From Eretmocerus hayati (Eukaryota; Arthropoda; Insecta; Hymenoptera; Aphelinidae), in the NCBI GenBank assembly GCA_029851415.1, contig CM056742.1, positions 88,216,748 to 88,280,747 of the forward strand: a stretch of 64,000 nt of DNA, given 5' to 3'. The position numbers and the translations under genes were made by a program. Positions within the stretch are counted from its first letter, which is position 1. Each line of letters begins with the position of its first letter. Of this stretch, positions 11,982 through 23,757 are shown piece by piece. The notes under the pieces were generated by a model. It was not told the origin of the DNA, searched no databases, and worked only from the letters and a program-made list of their open reading frames with translations.

Positions 11982-12823
11982 TATGACGGTTAATTATCCC
12001 GTCTATTTATCTCGGAGAGCAGCGGCTAAGTGCGGTGCCGCATACCTCTCGAGAAAGCGAGACTCTTGATATAGGTTGGTCTGCTCCAGGCTGCGTCCTC
12101 CTCGTGGCATCCGGCCTCCTGTCGGCCGGTGCTCGTCGTGGATAGCGATAGCGCATTCAATTATGAGTGGTGACGATGACACGAGGAAACAATCATTAAT
12201 TGATAACGCGGCCAAGTAATATAACAAAGGATGGATTTATTCGGACGTAAAGTTACAAGACGCATCCCGGCGTAAGCGCATCAGGTGATATATCCCGAGA
12301 GAGAGAGCCGCACAAATAGAGAGAGACATTTCGCCAGTACTTACAATTAGCGCTCGCTCGCTCGCTCAGCACGCCGCAAAAGGGATGGCTAGGAGGTCCG
12401 ATCCAGGTCGGTGAAAACGCTCCCCGGGAGCCAGGTGGGTCACGCGTGGTCGGTTTGCCCAGGGGTCACCGCTTGCTGATCAGGCAGGGTGGTCGACGGC
12501 GTCCTGGAGCACACGCGGCACGAGGGCTACATATAGCCAGAATTCGGAGCACGAGGTATCGCGTTTCACGGCCGGAAACAGTCTGCTACTTATGCGAGTA
12601 TCGCTGGCAGCCAAAGATCGGAGCTGCCTTCTGATTGGGCGGCCATTATGTGGCGCGCGCGCATGTCTCTGTCTCTCTCTAATTTAAATGACTTACTGTG
12701 TGCCGACTCTCTCTCCTGCTGCACGATGCGTTGCACCTGTAACAATGAGCTATGTACATGTGTAATGATATAATATATGATATTTATTGCCGAGGAGAGA
12801 GTGATGGGACTTTACCCGTCACA
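11982..12823 (-). repeat. 5' LTR of the Ty3/gypsy element
   Basis: This 842-bp copy differs from the other LTR at about four sites (for example TGCGGTGCCG against TGCGATGCCG, and CTACTTATG against CTGCTCATG). It ends directly before the ACAT target duplicate at 12824-12827. Confidence 0.93.
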
Positions 12824-14156
12824 ACATATGGGTCATTCTGGACCAAGGTGAACATTTTGGAAATCGACGAAATTTAGAAATGCCCAAACATTTTTTTTCC
12901 GTTAGTACTACTAGAATATAGTTGAAAATTTTTTTTTCAGATTTTTTTGAGACCCATGGCGGGCCCTACGAATTTTCCAAGTCCCATTTTTTAGCAGTTT
13001 TTCGCCTATTTTTCGCTATCTTGGAAAATTCGTAGCTCGGACCCAAATGCATCTTTTCCATCCTAGCTGAGCGCATTTTTTTTGGTATGACGTACACTTT
13101 CAAGAAAGAAATTGACCGGTCCAAAAAATTGATATCTGGTAGGTCCCACGATTGCATCAAAAAAGGCCCAAAAATACGACTTTGCACCACCTTTGGAGGC
13201 GTATAGGTCAAAATGGAAGCCTCGTAGCAAAATTTTGCAGGAGAAAAAACTTGTAGGCCTTGAAAAAACCTTCAACTTCCTTCTTGGGACGTGTCATCAT
13301 CTTATCTCACGTACGATCTACAGCCGATTGAAGTTGGGCATTTTTGTAAAAACGTGAAACTTCGAGGCCAATTTAAAAAAATCGTTTATTTTTTATCGAC
13401 CCCAAACCTATGAGAAAATGTTCTTTCAGGTGTCTATTTGAAGGTTCAACAATAATTTGGTTGTTCCTTTGAAATCCCGATTTTATACGAGCTGTTAAAA
13501 ACAGTCGAAAATACCGAAAATCGTGTCGAATTCGGGCCTTATCATGAAGCTTCGTGGACTGGATCTTCCCTTGCTCTCGATTCGTGGACTCTAAGGGCCT
13601 CGACAGAAAGTGCGCGACGCTCTTTTCTCCACGTTTTCCCCCGTGTATAAGCATAGGCCCTGTAGTTGCAGTCGCCGCCACGGGTACGCAATGGCGCTAC
13701 TTCCACAGGGGAAAAGGAGGGAAAAAGAGCAAATGCGCACTTCCTGTCGAGGCCCTAATTATACAGCACTCGGCATGAAATATTGTGGAAGATGAGACCT
13801 AGAGCTGAAAAGTGGCCTCTCGTTTTACGATGGAACCGTCCAAAACTAGAGTAAATTGAGTAAATACAAGATAAATCGAGAACCGACCGCTTTGGCACTC
13901 CGCGTATGCTCCGCACTGTATGCCATCCTCCGTTAACGCGGAAGTGATAAGTGATATCAACAGCTAATGCAGTATTGTCAGGTATTATCCAGTATAGACA
14001 GAGATAAGAAGGTTCTCTAATCTCCGTTATAGGCTGTAGACTGTACGAGGTTTTGGTTGTTAGTGACCACCACGAAAAAATTGTATGTGTCAGTCAGCGT
14101 CCCGATCAGAAATTCTGGTACCTTCCCTGCGGGGTTTGCCCCGAAGATGGGCCAAA

Positions 14157-14671
14157 TGTATTGTGAAGCATATGAAGTGTAACGCCTCCCCCGCGAGGCA
14201 CCCGTGAGGTATTATCGGGGCAATATTTGCGCAAAATTAGTGCAGTTTCTGTTGAGACCTTCAAAATAATTTCGGATATGTTTGTAATGTTATCACTATT
14301 ATGTGATTGTTTAAGTAAAGTATGTTCAAGTTAAGTTGAAAATTCATCGAAGACCTGGGAAAGCCTCATAAGAGCTACTGATATCCAGCCTGTGTTTACT
14401 TCTACTGAGGGCAAATAGTCACTTGACTTTGCAGCGTGTGACGAAGAAATTAATTTTGCTGGACTGAGATTTGTGTGAAAAGTGAGTGGTACTCATCAAT
14501 GATATTAAAATACAGTATGTCCACGTTCAATGCCTTTGTTGAAATTTCCATCATACACCCACAGAAGTGAGGTTAACTCTGAGACACTATGCAGGAATGT
14601 TGTGAAAGTGATCAGATACTTTGCGGGGGCCGTGCGGGGAAGGTGTTACACTTCATATGCTTCACAATACA
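14157..14671. repeat. Inverted-repeat element inside foldback B
   Basis: This unit of about 515 bp is bounded by TGTATTGTGAAGCATATGAA and its reverse complement; the terminal match extends about 28 bp through AGTGTAAC. It has no coding capacity. It may be a separate MITE nested in B, or part of B's centre. No convincing target duplication was seen. Confidence 0.5.
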
Positions 14672-15323
14672 TTCGCCCTAATACCCGTGATGTTCGGGGC
14701 ATGGCGTGAAAAGAACAATGTGTGTGACCGCGCACGTTTTCGATGTGTCTCCACTCGGCGCCATTTTGATATTCTTGACCGCGAACTTCCAAATCATGCT
14801 CCTTGTATAGTACTGTACAAACGAGTTGCAAGTAGGTCTTATTTTGAGGAAGGTAAGAAGTCCTAGCGTGAACAAGCAAGTTTCAACGTAATTATAGGCA
14901 AATACGTAAATCTAGAACGATGCCGCAATGATATTGCAGTTGGAATGAAGAATAAAATCATGAATTCATTCCGATCAAAATGTGTATTCATTTTCAATTT
15001 AAATTCCACGAGACTAAAATTTTGAGGGAATCGGTGGAACTGCACATTCTTAACATCGATAACTGATCCTGTGCTTTTTTTGCACTTCAACAGAATGATC
15101 TGGATAGCGGGACAACAATCGTCGGTAAGCCAAGCCATACACGCTTGTCGGTCACCAACACTTACACGCGGCTCGAACTGAAATACGTAAGAAAGGGGAG
15201 TGGAGACAACTGGAGACTTAGAGAATCTCCACGTAGAGATTAGAGACCCTGAGTGGAGGGTCTCTAGTGGAGACAGGGCCATGTCTGCGCGAGAGTAGAC
15301 GAGTTTTGAGGGAGCCTGACACA

Positions 15324-15358
15324 AAGGTGTGTGACACCGGAGCGGTGTCACACACCTT
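15324..15358. repeat. Perfect hairpin in the centre of foldback B
   Basis: AAGGTGTGTGACACC is followed by a 5-nt loop and its exact reverse complement, a 15-bp stem. It lies beside two short direct repeats of CCGCCATGGTTCG (about 15370-15402). Function is unknown. Confidence 0.6.
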
Positions 15359-16906
15359 GTTATTATTCCGCCATGGTTCGAGGCAATTCCGCCATGGTTC
15401 GGGGCAAACCCCGCGGGGAAGGTAATGACGGTCAGCGGCCATTCGACATCTCCCATCCCACTCGCACCTAATAGGTTATCCCATGAGTGCGAGGGGGACG
15501 ACAGATCTCGAACGTTCACTGACCGTCATCCCATTGCGGTTCACCTCATGGCGCAAAGATAAAAAAAGTTATCTTCACGCCATGGTTCACCTTGTTCTCG
15601 AGTGTACCAAAATTTCTGATCGAGACGCTGACTGACACATACATAATTTTTTCGTGGTGGTCACTAACAACCAAAACCTCGTACAGTCTACAGTCTATAA
15701 CGGAGATTAGAGAATCTTCTTATCTCTGTCTATACTGGATAATACCTGACAATACTGCATTAGCTGTTAATATCACTTATCACTTCCGCATTAACGGAGG
15801 ATGGCATGCAGTGCGGAGCATACGCGGAGTGCCAAAGCGGCCGATTCTCAATTTATCTTGTATTTACTCAATTTACTATAGTTTTGGACGGTTCCATCGT
15901 AAGACATCGCACGAGAGGCCATTTTTCAGCTCTAGGTCTCATCTTCCACAATATTTTATGCCGAGTGCTGTATAATTAGGGCCTCGACAGAAAGTGCGCA
16001 TTTGCTCTTTTTCCCCCTTTTTCCCCTGTGGAAGTAGCGCCATTGCGCGCCCGTGGCGGCGACTGCAACTACAGGGCCTATGCTTATACACGGGGGAAAA
16101 AGGGGAGAAAAGAGCATCGCACACTTCCTGTCGAGGCCCTTAGAGTCCACGAATCGAGAGCAAGGGAAGACCCAGTCCACGAAGCTTCATGATGAGGCCC
16201 GAATTTGACACGATTTTCGGTATTTTCGACTGTTTTTAACAGCTCGTATAAAATCGGGATTTTAAAGGAACAACCAAATTATTGTTGGGCCTTCAAATAG
16301 ACACCTGAAAGAACATTTTCTCATAGGTTTGGGGTCGATAAAAAATAAACGATTTCTTTAAATTGGCCTTGAAGTTTCACGTTTTTACAAAAATGCCCAA
16401 CTTGAATCGGCTGTAGATCGCACGTGAGATAAGATAATGACACGTCCTAAAAAGGAAATGGAAGGTTCTTTCAAGGCCTACAAGTTTTTTCTCCTGCAAA
16501 ATTTTGCTACGAGGCTTCCATTTTGACCTATACGCCTCCAAAGGTGGTGCAAAGTCGTATTTTTGGGCCTTTTTTGATGCAACCGTGGGACCTACCAGAT
16601 ATCAATTTTTTGGACCGGTCAATTTTTTTCTTGAAAGTGTACGTCATACCAAAAAAAATGCGCTCAGCTAGGATGGAAAAGATGCATTTGGGTCCGAGCT
16701 ACGAATTTTCCAAGATAGCTAAAAATAGGCGAAAAACTGCTCAAAAATGGGACTTGGAAAATTCGTAGGGCCCGCCATGGGTCCCAAAAAAAATCTGAAA
16801 AGAATTTTTCCAACTATATTCTAGTACTACTAATGGTAAAAAAATGTTTGGGGAATTTTTAAATTTCGTCGATTTTCAAAATGTTCATCTTGGTCCAGAA
16901 TGACCC

Positions 16907-16985
16907 ATATGAATCCAGATTTCCAGCCCCCATAACTTTTCTAGGCCAGACTTCAAAATCTGGGTGTGACCTTCCCTTAATTTCA
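16907..16985. repeat. Right outer end of foldback A, copy 1
   Basis: Directly beyond B the sequence (GAATCCAGATTTCCAGCCCC ... AGGCCAGACTTC ... GGGTGTGACC) is the inverted counterpart of about 1022-1100 and matches the end of the A copy near 60355-60430. This shows that B and then the LTR element split one A copy. Confidence 0.6.
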
Positions 16986-16989
16986 ATCC

Positions 16990-18215
16990 TCCGTATAGAA
17001 GATATGTTTAGAATTTCAGGAAATTCTATGACCCGAAGGCATTTGGTGTGCCCGATTAAAAGGAATGACTCATGTGCAGACAGAGAGAGTGATGATATAC
17101 GTGGTCTCTACTTTGATGGGCGACGCGACAATATTGCAAAAATCGTGGAAAAGAATGGTTTGTATTGTCAAACAATAATTACAGAGGAACATTATTCACT
17201 TGTTTGTGAACCGGGATCCAAGTACGTTGGCCACGTCACACCAGAATCTGGTTTTGCTCCAGATTTTCCTAGAAGTACAATTTCATCGTGAAGGAGCAAC
17301 ACTCCGAGTCACCAGCGACTCTTGAATTTCTGGGATGTGATGGAACAGCAGAGAATACGGGGAATAAGAGGGGGTCATTGCTTTGATGGAATCAGGAGTG
17401 AAGAGACCAATCCAGAGATTTATATCCCTACTGCATTCTAATGAGCTCCTTCTGAGACATTCGTTTCGTTTTATCGATGGTGCCACGACTGGGCCCGAAA
17501 CTTACTCGGGGCTTATTGGAAGAAATTTGAGTGGTTGTGAAAACTTTTCAGTTGTTGATTTCGAACCAATAAATTGTTGTTCACCTAATATCGATCCAAA
17601 TGAGTTGAGCACTGATCAAAAATATTCCCTTCGAATTTGTTCCGCGATCAAAGAAGGTCGATGCTCTCAAGATTTATTGAATGCTTGCCCAGGAATATTG
17701 AGGCTTCAAGCATCTACAAAGGATTCGAGTGACGGTTCTGGAATAATCATGGTCTTTATCATGAAAGTATATGCACCATGGTAATCTTAAATAAAATTCG
17801 GAGCATCAGTTAAGTTAAGAATGGATCCAAGCACCTATTTGAGTTCATGAAGTCTTCGAGATATGCATCCGTAGAGCATTTGAATGTCATCGATCCAATT
17901 ATCCAACGAAATGCATTCTTCGCGGCACCGGAGAACATTCTCTTGTTCTCCGTTGTATGTTGAACGATCAAGATATTAGTGTAAGACGATTGGCTCTGGA
18001 GAAAATTCTACATACAAAAGAGATCGGCGATGGTAAGCAACCAAATATACTGATTCGATCAACTGGTCATCTTCTGAGATCTATTCTCCACCCGTTCTGC
18101 GAAATTTTAAGATCCGTAAAATCAAGTCCATACTCGACAGGAATAAGATATCAAGTGAATGGAACTTCAACAGATGTCCATGCCGCACTCAAGCTATGGA
18201 ACGAACCGTAGAAAT
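16990..18215 (+). pseudogene. Decayed copy of an uncharacterised multicopy invertebrate protein family
   Basis: Three overlapping open segments (to 17291, 17383-17784 and about 17900-18211, in different frames) read as one broken protein. Recognisable stretches include GLYFDGRRDN, EEHYSLVCEPGSKYVGHVTP, then FISLLHSNELLLRHSFRFID, TTGPETYSG, ELSTDQKYSLRICSAI, and finally FFAAPENIL with SVRRLALEKIL. From memory, these blocks occur in this order in abundant, unnamed proteins of insects and other invertebrates that look transposon-derived; no function is established. Frameshifts separate the blocks and stops occur, so the copy is dead. It lies directly right of foldback A. Confidence 0.5.
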
Positions 18216-18869
18216 AGTAACCGAGGCTTCTTCAAAAGTATTTGGCGAAAAAAATAGAGGGAACTCCATCGTTACGACACAGAGTAGAGACACATTATGC
18301 GGAGATATGAATCCAAGAGAGATTTTAAGGCTCTATAAAGTATAATCCCGTCGAAGTGACTTGGATTTGATTCAAACTATGGAAGGTATCTGATACATGA
18401 ACTCACAAAAATCCCAACGGATATAGAAACATGAGAAAACTTGGGAAGAATGATGAAATGAGAGAATCCAAAAAACAAAAGAAGAACAATAAAATACAAA
18501 AAAAAATCAATCCTGCCGGAGATGCTCCCAAGCTCGTATGAAACAAGGAGAGGAGTTCTGCCAGTTCACTTTTGGCAGCAATTAAACGGGGGTCTGGTGA
18601 GTCTGAACTCCCGAGTCGGCTCCTCTCCCATATTGAGTAAGGTGGTAGTGGTGGTAGTTTATCCATTCCAGCAGTAACTGGAACATTGTTGAATTGTCCC
18701 ACGGAGAAACTGTTCTGCTCATTTATCCGGTTAAGCATTAGTGCGTATTATCTCAGTTCTGACTCACCCGAGCCCATTCTGCAGGTTTTGATGGGAGCTC
18801 CAAGATGTTACAGAATCCGTCAGGAAATCTTACGGTGGTCTGGACCAATGCGCGAAACACAGCCCACAC
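18216..18869. other. No recognised gene
   Basis: The only sizeable ORF (18403-18738 minus, 111 aa) has a Pro/Ser-rich N-terminal half and a very hydrophobic Phe/Leu-rich C-terminal half. It resembles nothing I can name and may be a fragment of a retroelement ORF1 or chance. Confidence 0.3.
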
Positions 18870-21190
18870 AGCATGAGAATCTTTCAGAAACCTTCCTGCA
18901 AGCTTTCAGGAAAACCCGGGAATATTTCAGAAAGATTTCACTGAAAGCTTCCCTCAATAAAGATATGTCCCACTTCAGACACCTTTCTGCAAGATTTCAT
19001 GAAATATTGCCGGGAATATTTCGGGAAGCTTTCAGAAACATTTCATTGAAATATTCCAGTGAAATGTTCCTGCAAGATTTCATGAAATCTCACAAAAACA
19101 TATGCGTTAATGTTCTGTCTGTGGAATCCATATTTTGCTTGATAAGTTTCTTAATCATTCTAATGCATGACTTCATCATTCTGACTCGTACTTTAACTCC
19201 ATTGTGACGTTGAATCCAAAGCTTCACGTTAGATTCATCCTGGTTTTATGAACTCTTCGATGTACGCGACAGCTTACCAATGAGCCGTCCTCCTGCCTGA
19301 TATACTTACCAGCGTCTATTGTGAGCGCTTGCGAGAAAGCCTGCACGCATCTTCAAATAATCCTCACGTATCATTTACAGACTATTATGCATAGCTGGTC
19401 CTGGGTATGTCATCACACATGACAGATCTTTTGATGCTGCCATCAAATTTCCCGATAGATAGTTTCCCAGAAACCATATAATTCATGAGAACAAAATTTG
19501 AGAACTAAAGTGTGTTATGCGACATCTAGCGGGAACAGAATCTTCCAATGAAATGTTCCTGGAAGATTCCTACAATCTTTCACTGCAATGTTTCTGAAAG
19601 ATTCCTACAATCTTCCACTGCAATGTTACTGAAGGATTCCCAGAATGTTCTACCGCAATATTTATGTGTCATATCCCACAGAGTCAAGTCGTTAAGAATT
19701 ACTCCTCGCAATACTTTAACAGCATAATATGTTGTTCCCTCGATTGTAATGGTTTTTGGTATTAATATGCAGTACCCCGTCACAGGGTTTTGCTCTGAAA
19801 GATTTGAAGAAGCTCGTGAAAATCTATCAACAATATCTCACTGCAAGATTTCTGGGAGATTACCTGTGGAATGCTCCCAAGAAATATGTACGGAATCAGT
19901 CAGAGAGCTTCCACAAATCTATTATCATGATGGCTTTATTTATATGCGACGACTCGTGATTAGCCTAAATTCAAAAGAGATTCAAACAAGTTAGGAATCC
20001 AATGAGCCTATATCACAGCGGAGGCTTGTAGATCTTCCAGAAATACTTCAGTGAAATGTTCCAAGGAATCTTTCAGAGAGCTTTGGTGAATCTTTCAGAA
20101 ATATTTCAGTGCAAGGTTTCCGAAAGATTGTGTGTAAGATTCTTTGAAATATCTACGAGAGCTTCCGGAAAGCTTCCTCTGAAATAATGCCACGGGACAT
20201 TTCGAAATATCACCTGCAATATCCCTGGGAGATATTCTTAATATATATTCTATTATTAATATCGTATTATTACGATATTCTTAATATCGTACAAAAATTT
20301 CACGGGAATTCTTCCTAAGAATATTGCATTGAAATCTTCCAGAAAGCTTTCGTAAAGATTTCAACAATATTTCAGTGCAACGTTTCTGAAAGATTGCCGG
20401 TGGAAGAATTCCTAGAAATATTTTTGGAATCTTTTAGAAGGTATTCAGAAATTTTTCAATCTCATTAGGTACAATTGAGTGGCAGAGAGGTCACTTATAG
20501 AAGAATTCCTTGAAATGTTCCCCAAATCTATTGATTCAATGAAAACCAGAATCAAATTGATTTTCCAAGCTCAATCCAAAGTGGTACGTTTCATATCGTG
20601 AGTTAGAAGGATAACTCACGGCGACAAAGTGCTCCATATAGAGTATCAGAACGCGGTGAGTTTTGAAATTCCATCATAGAATTTTTGAAGATTTCCCAGC
20701 CTAAAAGAACTGCAAGCACGATGTTATTTGAAACTGGTCTCAAAATGTAGCCCTTCGTAGAAGCTAGCAAACCCTCCAGAAAATTTTGGGGTCTCGTCCT
20801 GATGGAATATTATACTCAATATCGGTGAAACATTTCCAGGAGATTCTCCCCATAGCAGTGAAACCTCACAAGAGGCTTTCGTAACTCTTCCAAAACTTCT
20901 CCCAAAATATTGCACTTACATCTTTCAGAAAGCTTTCGATAATCTTTCAGAAATATTTCAGTGGATTGTTTCAAGGAATCTTTCAAAAAGCTTTCGTGAA
21001 TCTTCCAGAAATATTTCACTGCAAGGTCACTGAAAGATTGAGTGTAAGATTCTTTGAAATATTTACGGGAGCTTCCGGGAAGCTTTCTCTGAAATATTGC
21101 TTTGGAACATTTTGAAATATCACCTGCAATATCCCTGCGAGATTCCCGGGAGATTGCAATGAAATATTTCCCTGAATCGTTCTTTGAAAT
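18870..21190. repeat. Degenerate dispersed repeats of TTTCAGAAATATTTCA type
   Basis: Short related motifs (CTTTCAGAAATATTTCA, GTGCAAGGTTTCTGAAAG, GAGCTTCCGGGAAGCTTTC, GAAATATCACCTGCAATATC) recur irregularly at about 18880-19100, 19540-19660, 19790-20450 and 20820-21190. A longer direct duplication pairs about 20090-20230 with 21005-21160. Many motifs are themselves inverted (TTTC...GAAA). ORFs through this area, such as 20816-21310 minus, follow the repeat and are not credible genes. Confidence 0.5.
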
Positions 21191-21667
21191 ATTTCCATGC
21201 TGCGTGGGAGGTAGCCAGCGCGGCGATGCTGATGACGCACATTCTGCTTTGACTGCGGAGAAAGACCGCTCTTCCATGAATCTGCAATAACTTTGGTCCA
21301 CGTAACTCAATTCAGACGTACTTCAACTAGTTTTGTAGGTTTTGAATGAGCTCAAAAATGAACTAGGCTTCTCATGAAAATTTCCAGACGCGCCACAGTT
21401 GCGTGCGAAATAACAAAGGAAAAGTCACCAAAATACGTTCTTTTCAATGTTCCCGAGTCCTCAAGCCTCTCGCTCCACGTGGAAAACTGATCTTTGAGCA
21501 TCCAGCGAGAGAAATTTCACATGTTCTTGTCGAAAGACAGTAGAATTTTACTAGCGCGAAACGATTCTCGAAAAAGATGTACTCTCGGCCCACCCTAGTG
21601 CATATACTACTATCGAGAGTACCTAATGATATTCCATAGAATCTCGTAGCGTTTCGTAGTATCCAGT
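21191..21667. other. No recognised gene
   Basis: This is spacer between the degenerate repeats and the LINE 3' end. Nothing is recognised on either strand. Confidence 0.4.
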
Positions 21668-23510
21668 GGTATTTATTCTATTTTATTTCATTTTAAACAA
21701 TGAACGGGCAATATGCCCTTTTACAAAAGTTAATGAAGTAACGAAGAGCGCATATATCAGTAGAAAAATAGAACATTATGGAAAATATATCAGTATACAA
21801 CGATAACATTTCTTATCATCAGTAATACTTGCACATACTTCGCATGGCATCATGCTCGAATTGCGAGTACAAATCATGATTTCTAATATCACTAGGTAAG
21901 TCATTCCACCTGCGCCTTAGTCTAGCGACTAACGAATTATAGCTCAAATTGCCACTGAAAGGACCAACCGATAATGGCCTGGGATCTCTAGTGGAGTACG
22001 TTATTCTTAGCTGGAAACAGTGAGGTAACCGATGAGCAATTCATTTTACCTTTAAGAGAATTCCAAACAAACGCAGAGCCTCTGAAATGATGTAGCGATT
22101 TAATTGTGAATATTTAATGCTTGCGGGATATATCAGTGTAATCATGATCGAGTCTACTCAGATGGGAGCCTAAACGAGATGACAAACTTCGAAGAAATCT
22201 CCTTTGAACGGATTCTAGCTCTGAAATTCTAGATTCCAAGTGAGGACTCCATATGATAGAAGCATAAGTAAGCGAAGGAACAACAATACTTTCATACCAG
22301 TTGAGAATAGATTTAGGATTCCTAAAGTCTTGTGTGTTTCTGTTGATGAATCCTAGATTTCTGAATGCTTGCGAGACCGATTCACTGATATGGCTATCGA
22401 AATTGAGCTCACTATCGAAGATAACCCCAAGATCTTTGAACTTGGTGACTTTTCCCAATTATTGCAATGAGATTGAATAAACATGGTGAATTAAGAAAAG
22501 GTTATGGCTTATAGACATGGATTTACATTTGCCAATGTTCAAGTCCAACCCATTACGCATGGTCCACTCAACTATACAAGACAAATCATCTTGGAGGAGC
22601 TTACAGTCAACAAAAGAACTGATTTTCATGAAGAGTTTCATGTCATCAGCATAGTGTGAGCATTCAGAGTTCTTGACAACTTCGGCAATGTCATTGACAA
22701 AAATGTTGAACAACAGTGGGCCAAGATGAGACCCCTGAGGAACACCTGATTCAACCCGGACTGGGTTCGAAAAGGCTCCACAAAGTCTCACTATTTGATA
22801 TGTATCAGTCAAATACGACTCAATCCATGTGACAAGCTCCATAGGAACACCGATATTATGCAATTTACATGAAAGTAGCTGGTGATCAACGCTAGCAAAC
22901 GCCTTTGAAAAACCAAGATACAACGCGTCGGTCTGAAAATGACACTCCAGGTTATTGATAGTGTGATCGTAGGAATTTAAGAAGTTAGTAATAGTAGATT
23001 TGTCCTCTATAAAATCATGCTGATTCAATATCAATCGATCACAAATAGCAGAATGAAGTTTATCGGCCATTATTGAGTCAGGAAGGTTAGCAATAGCACA
23101 AGCTATGGAAATGGGACGATAGTTAGGAGCAGGAGTCCTAGCACCACTTTCATAGATCGGCGTAACATATGAATATTTCCACGAGGGGAGTGATACTCCC
23201 ACCTCGATGGACTTATTAAAAAGAAACTGTAACTGTTCAGCTAAGTTGGTACTACATTTTTTCAAAAACTGCATCGGAATTCCATCGTGACCAATAGATG
23301 ATGACTCCTTCATACGCCTTATAGCTATCTCGTGTAAGATACCATGGTATCTCATGGTATCTTACATGACCTTGAAACAGTTCCCGGATGTGTATCGCGG
23401 AGTGAATTACTTGTATTAGATTGGGAAATTTGATCGAAGAGCATCTCAAGGAAACAGAGGAGTGCGTGTTTAAAAAATTGTCATTCACCTCGTGTTCATC
23501 AAATTCAACC
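21668..23510 (-). pseudogene. 5'-truncated Jockey/CR1-like LINE, reverse transcriptase portion
   Basis: Minus-strand segments 23355-22459 and 22458-22114 are adjacent pieces of one ORF2. RT motifs seen are SSSIGHDGIPMQFLKK, the NYRPISIACAIANL block, DALYLGFSKAFASVDHQLL (Gly at a usually acidic site), SGVPQGSHLGPLLFNIFVND and HYADDMKLF. After a break follow KFKDLGVIFDSELNFDSHIS and the C-terminal SYxTHIxW-like part. The 3' end carries the stem GGGCATATTGCCC and an A-rich tail (AATGAAATAAAATAGAATAAA), as in Jockey/CR1-group elements. It inserted about 10 bp into the intron that follows the glutamate receptor exon, in the same orientation. Confidence 0.8.
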
Positions 23511-23519
23511 ATTACTCAC

Positions 23520-23757
23520 TTGGTGGCATAGCGATTCCGTATCCTTTCGAGTCCAGTAAGCCTCCAACTTGGGTGAGCTCACAGTTACGTTCTATGACGT
23601 ACTCAATTGATGTAGATTCCATTAGGAAAGCATAGCTGCCTCTTCCTTTGACAACCCGCTCGACCCCTTCCACATTGCTCTTCGTGAAAACTCCTTCTGG
23701 GGGCTTGGAGGTTTCCATAAAATGCCACATCCTCTGATACGTAGAGAAATTCGAATC
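23520..23757 (-). CDS. Single exon of a kainate-type ionotropic glutamate receptor
   Basis: This 238-bp exon is preceded on the minus strand by TTGATTCTTGTTGCAG (acceptor) and followed by GTGAGTAA (donor). It encodes [40 protein letters not shown] and [20 protein letters not shown], strongly like the second ligand-binding lobe (S2) of insect kainate receptors, where the ERNC...[12 protein letters not shown] block is diagnostic. The preceding M3 exon and following S2/M4 exon were not found in the window, so introns must be long or the fragment is isolated. It is the only clear host gene piece here. No stop or frameshift is seen, which suggests a live exon. Confidence 0.82.

Larger units (their letters stand above)
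1814..12823 (-). mobile_element. Ty3/gypsy LTR retrotransposon, nearly intact structure
   Basis: This is an 11,010-bp element on the minus strand bounded by two 842-bp LTRs and a 4-bp target duplication ACAT (1810-1813 and 12824-12827). Order on the minus strand: 5' LTR, PBS, long leader, gag with retrotransposon capsid region and CCHC knuckle, -1 frameshift site, protease, reverse transcriptase, RNase H, integrase, an extra coiled-coil ORF, polypurine tract, 3' LTR. The PR-RT-RH-IN order is that of Ty3/gypsy (Metaviridae). The LTRs differ at about 4 positions that I could find (roughly 99.5 percent identical), so insertion is recent, yet gag-pol carries three in-frame TAA stops. It could move only with proteins supplied by another copy. 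It landed at the left edge of foldback B. Confidence 0.93.
12830..16906. mobile_element. Foldback element B with ~1.3-kb terminal inverted repeats
   Basis: The left end reads GGGTCATTCTGGACCAAGG and the right end is its reverse complement. The inverted match continues from about 12830-14126 on the left and 15605-16906 on the right, to the motif AGAAATTYTGGTAC. Both ends are flanked by ATAT. The uninterrupted A-family copy near 60340 reads TTACATATAAATCC at the same point, which supports a 4-bp ATAT target duplication. The centre (14127-15604) carries another inverted repeat and a strong hairpin but no transposase. Open frames inside the arms (12966-13211 minus, 16523-16768 plus and others) are mirror copies, not genes. 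Superfamily is not assigned. Confidence 0.72.

Noticed and set aside
12966..16768. ORFs within foldback B arms as a gene pair
   Set aside because: The plus and minus copies are mirror images of the inverted arms and resemble no protein.
23252..23512. Separate gene directly after the receptor exon
   Set aside because: It is upstream frame of the 5'-truncated LINE and intron sequence.
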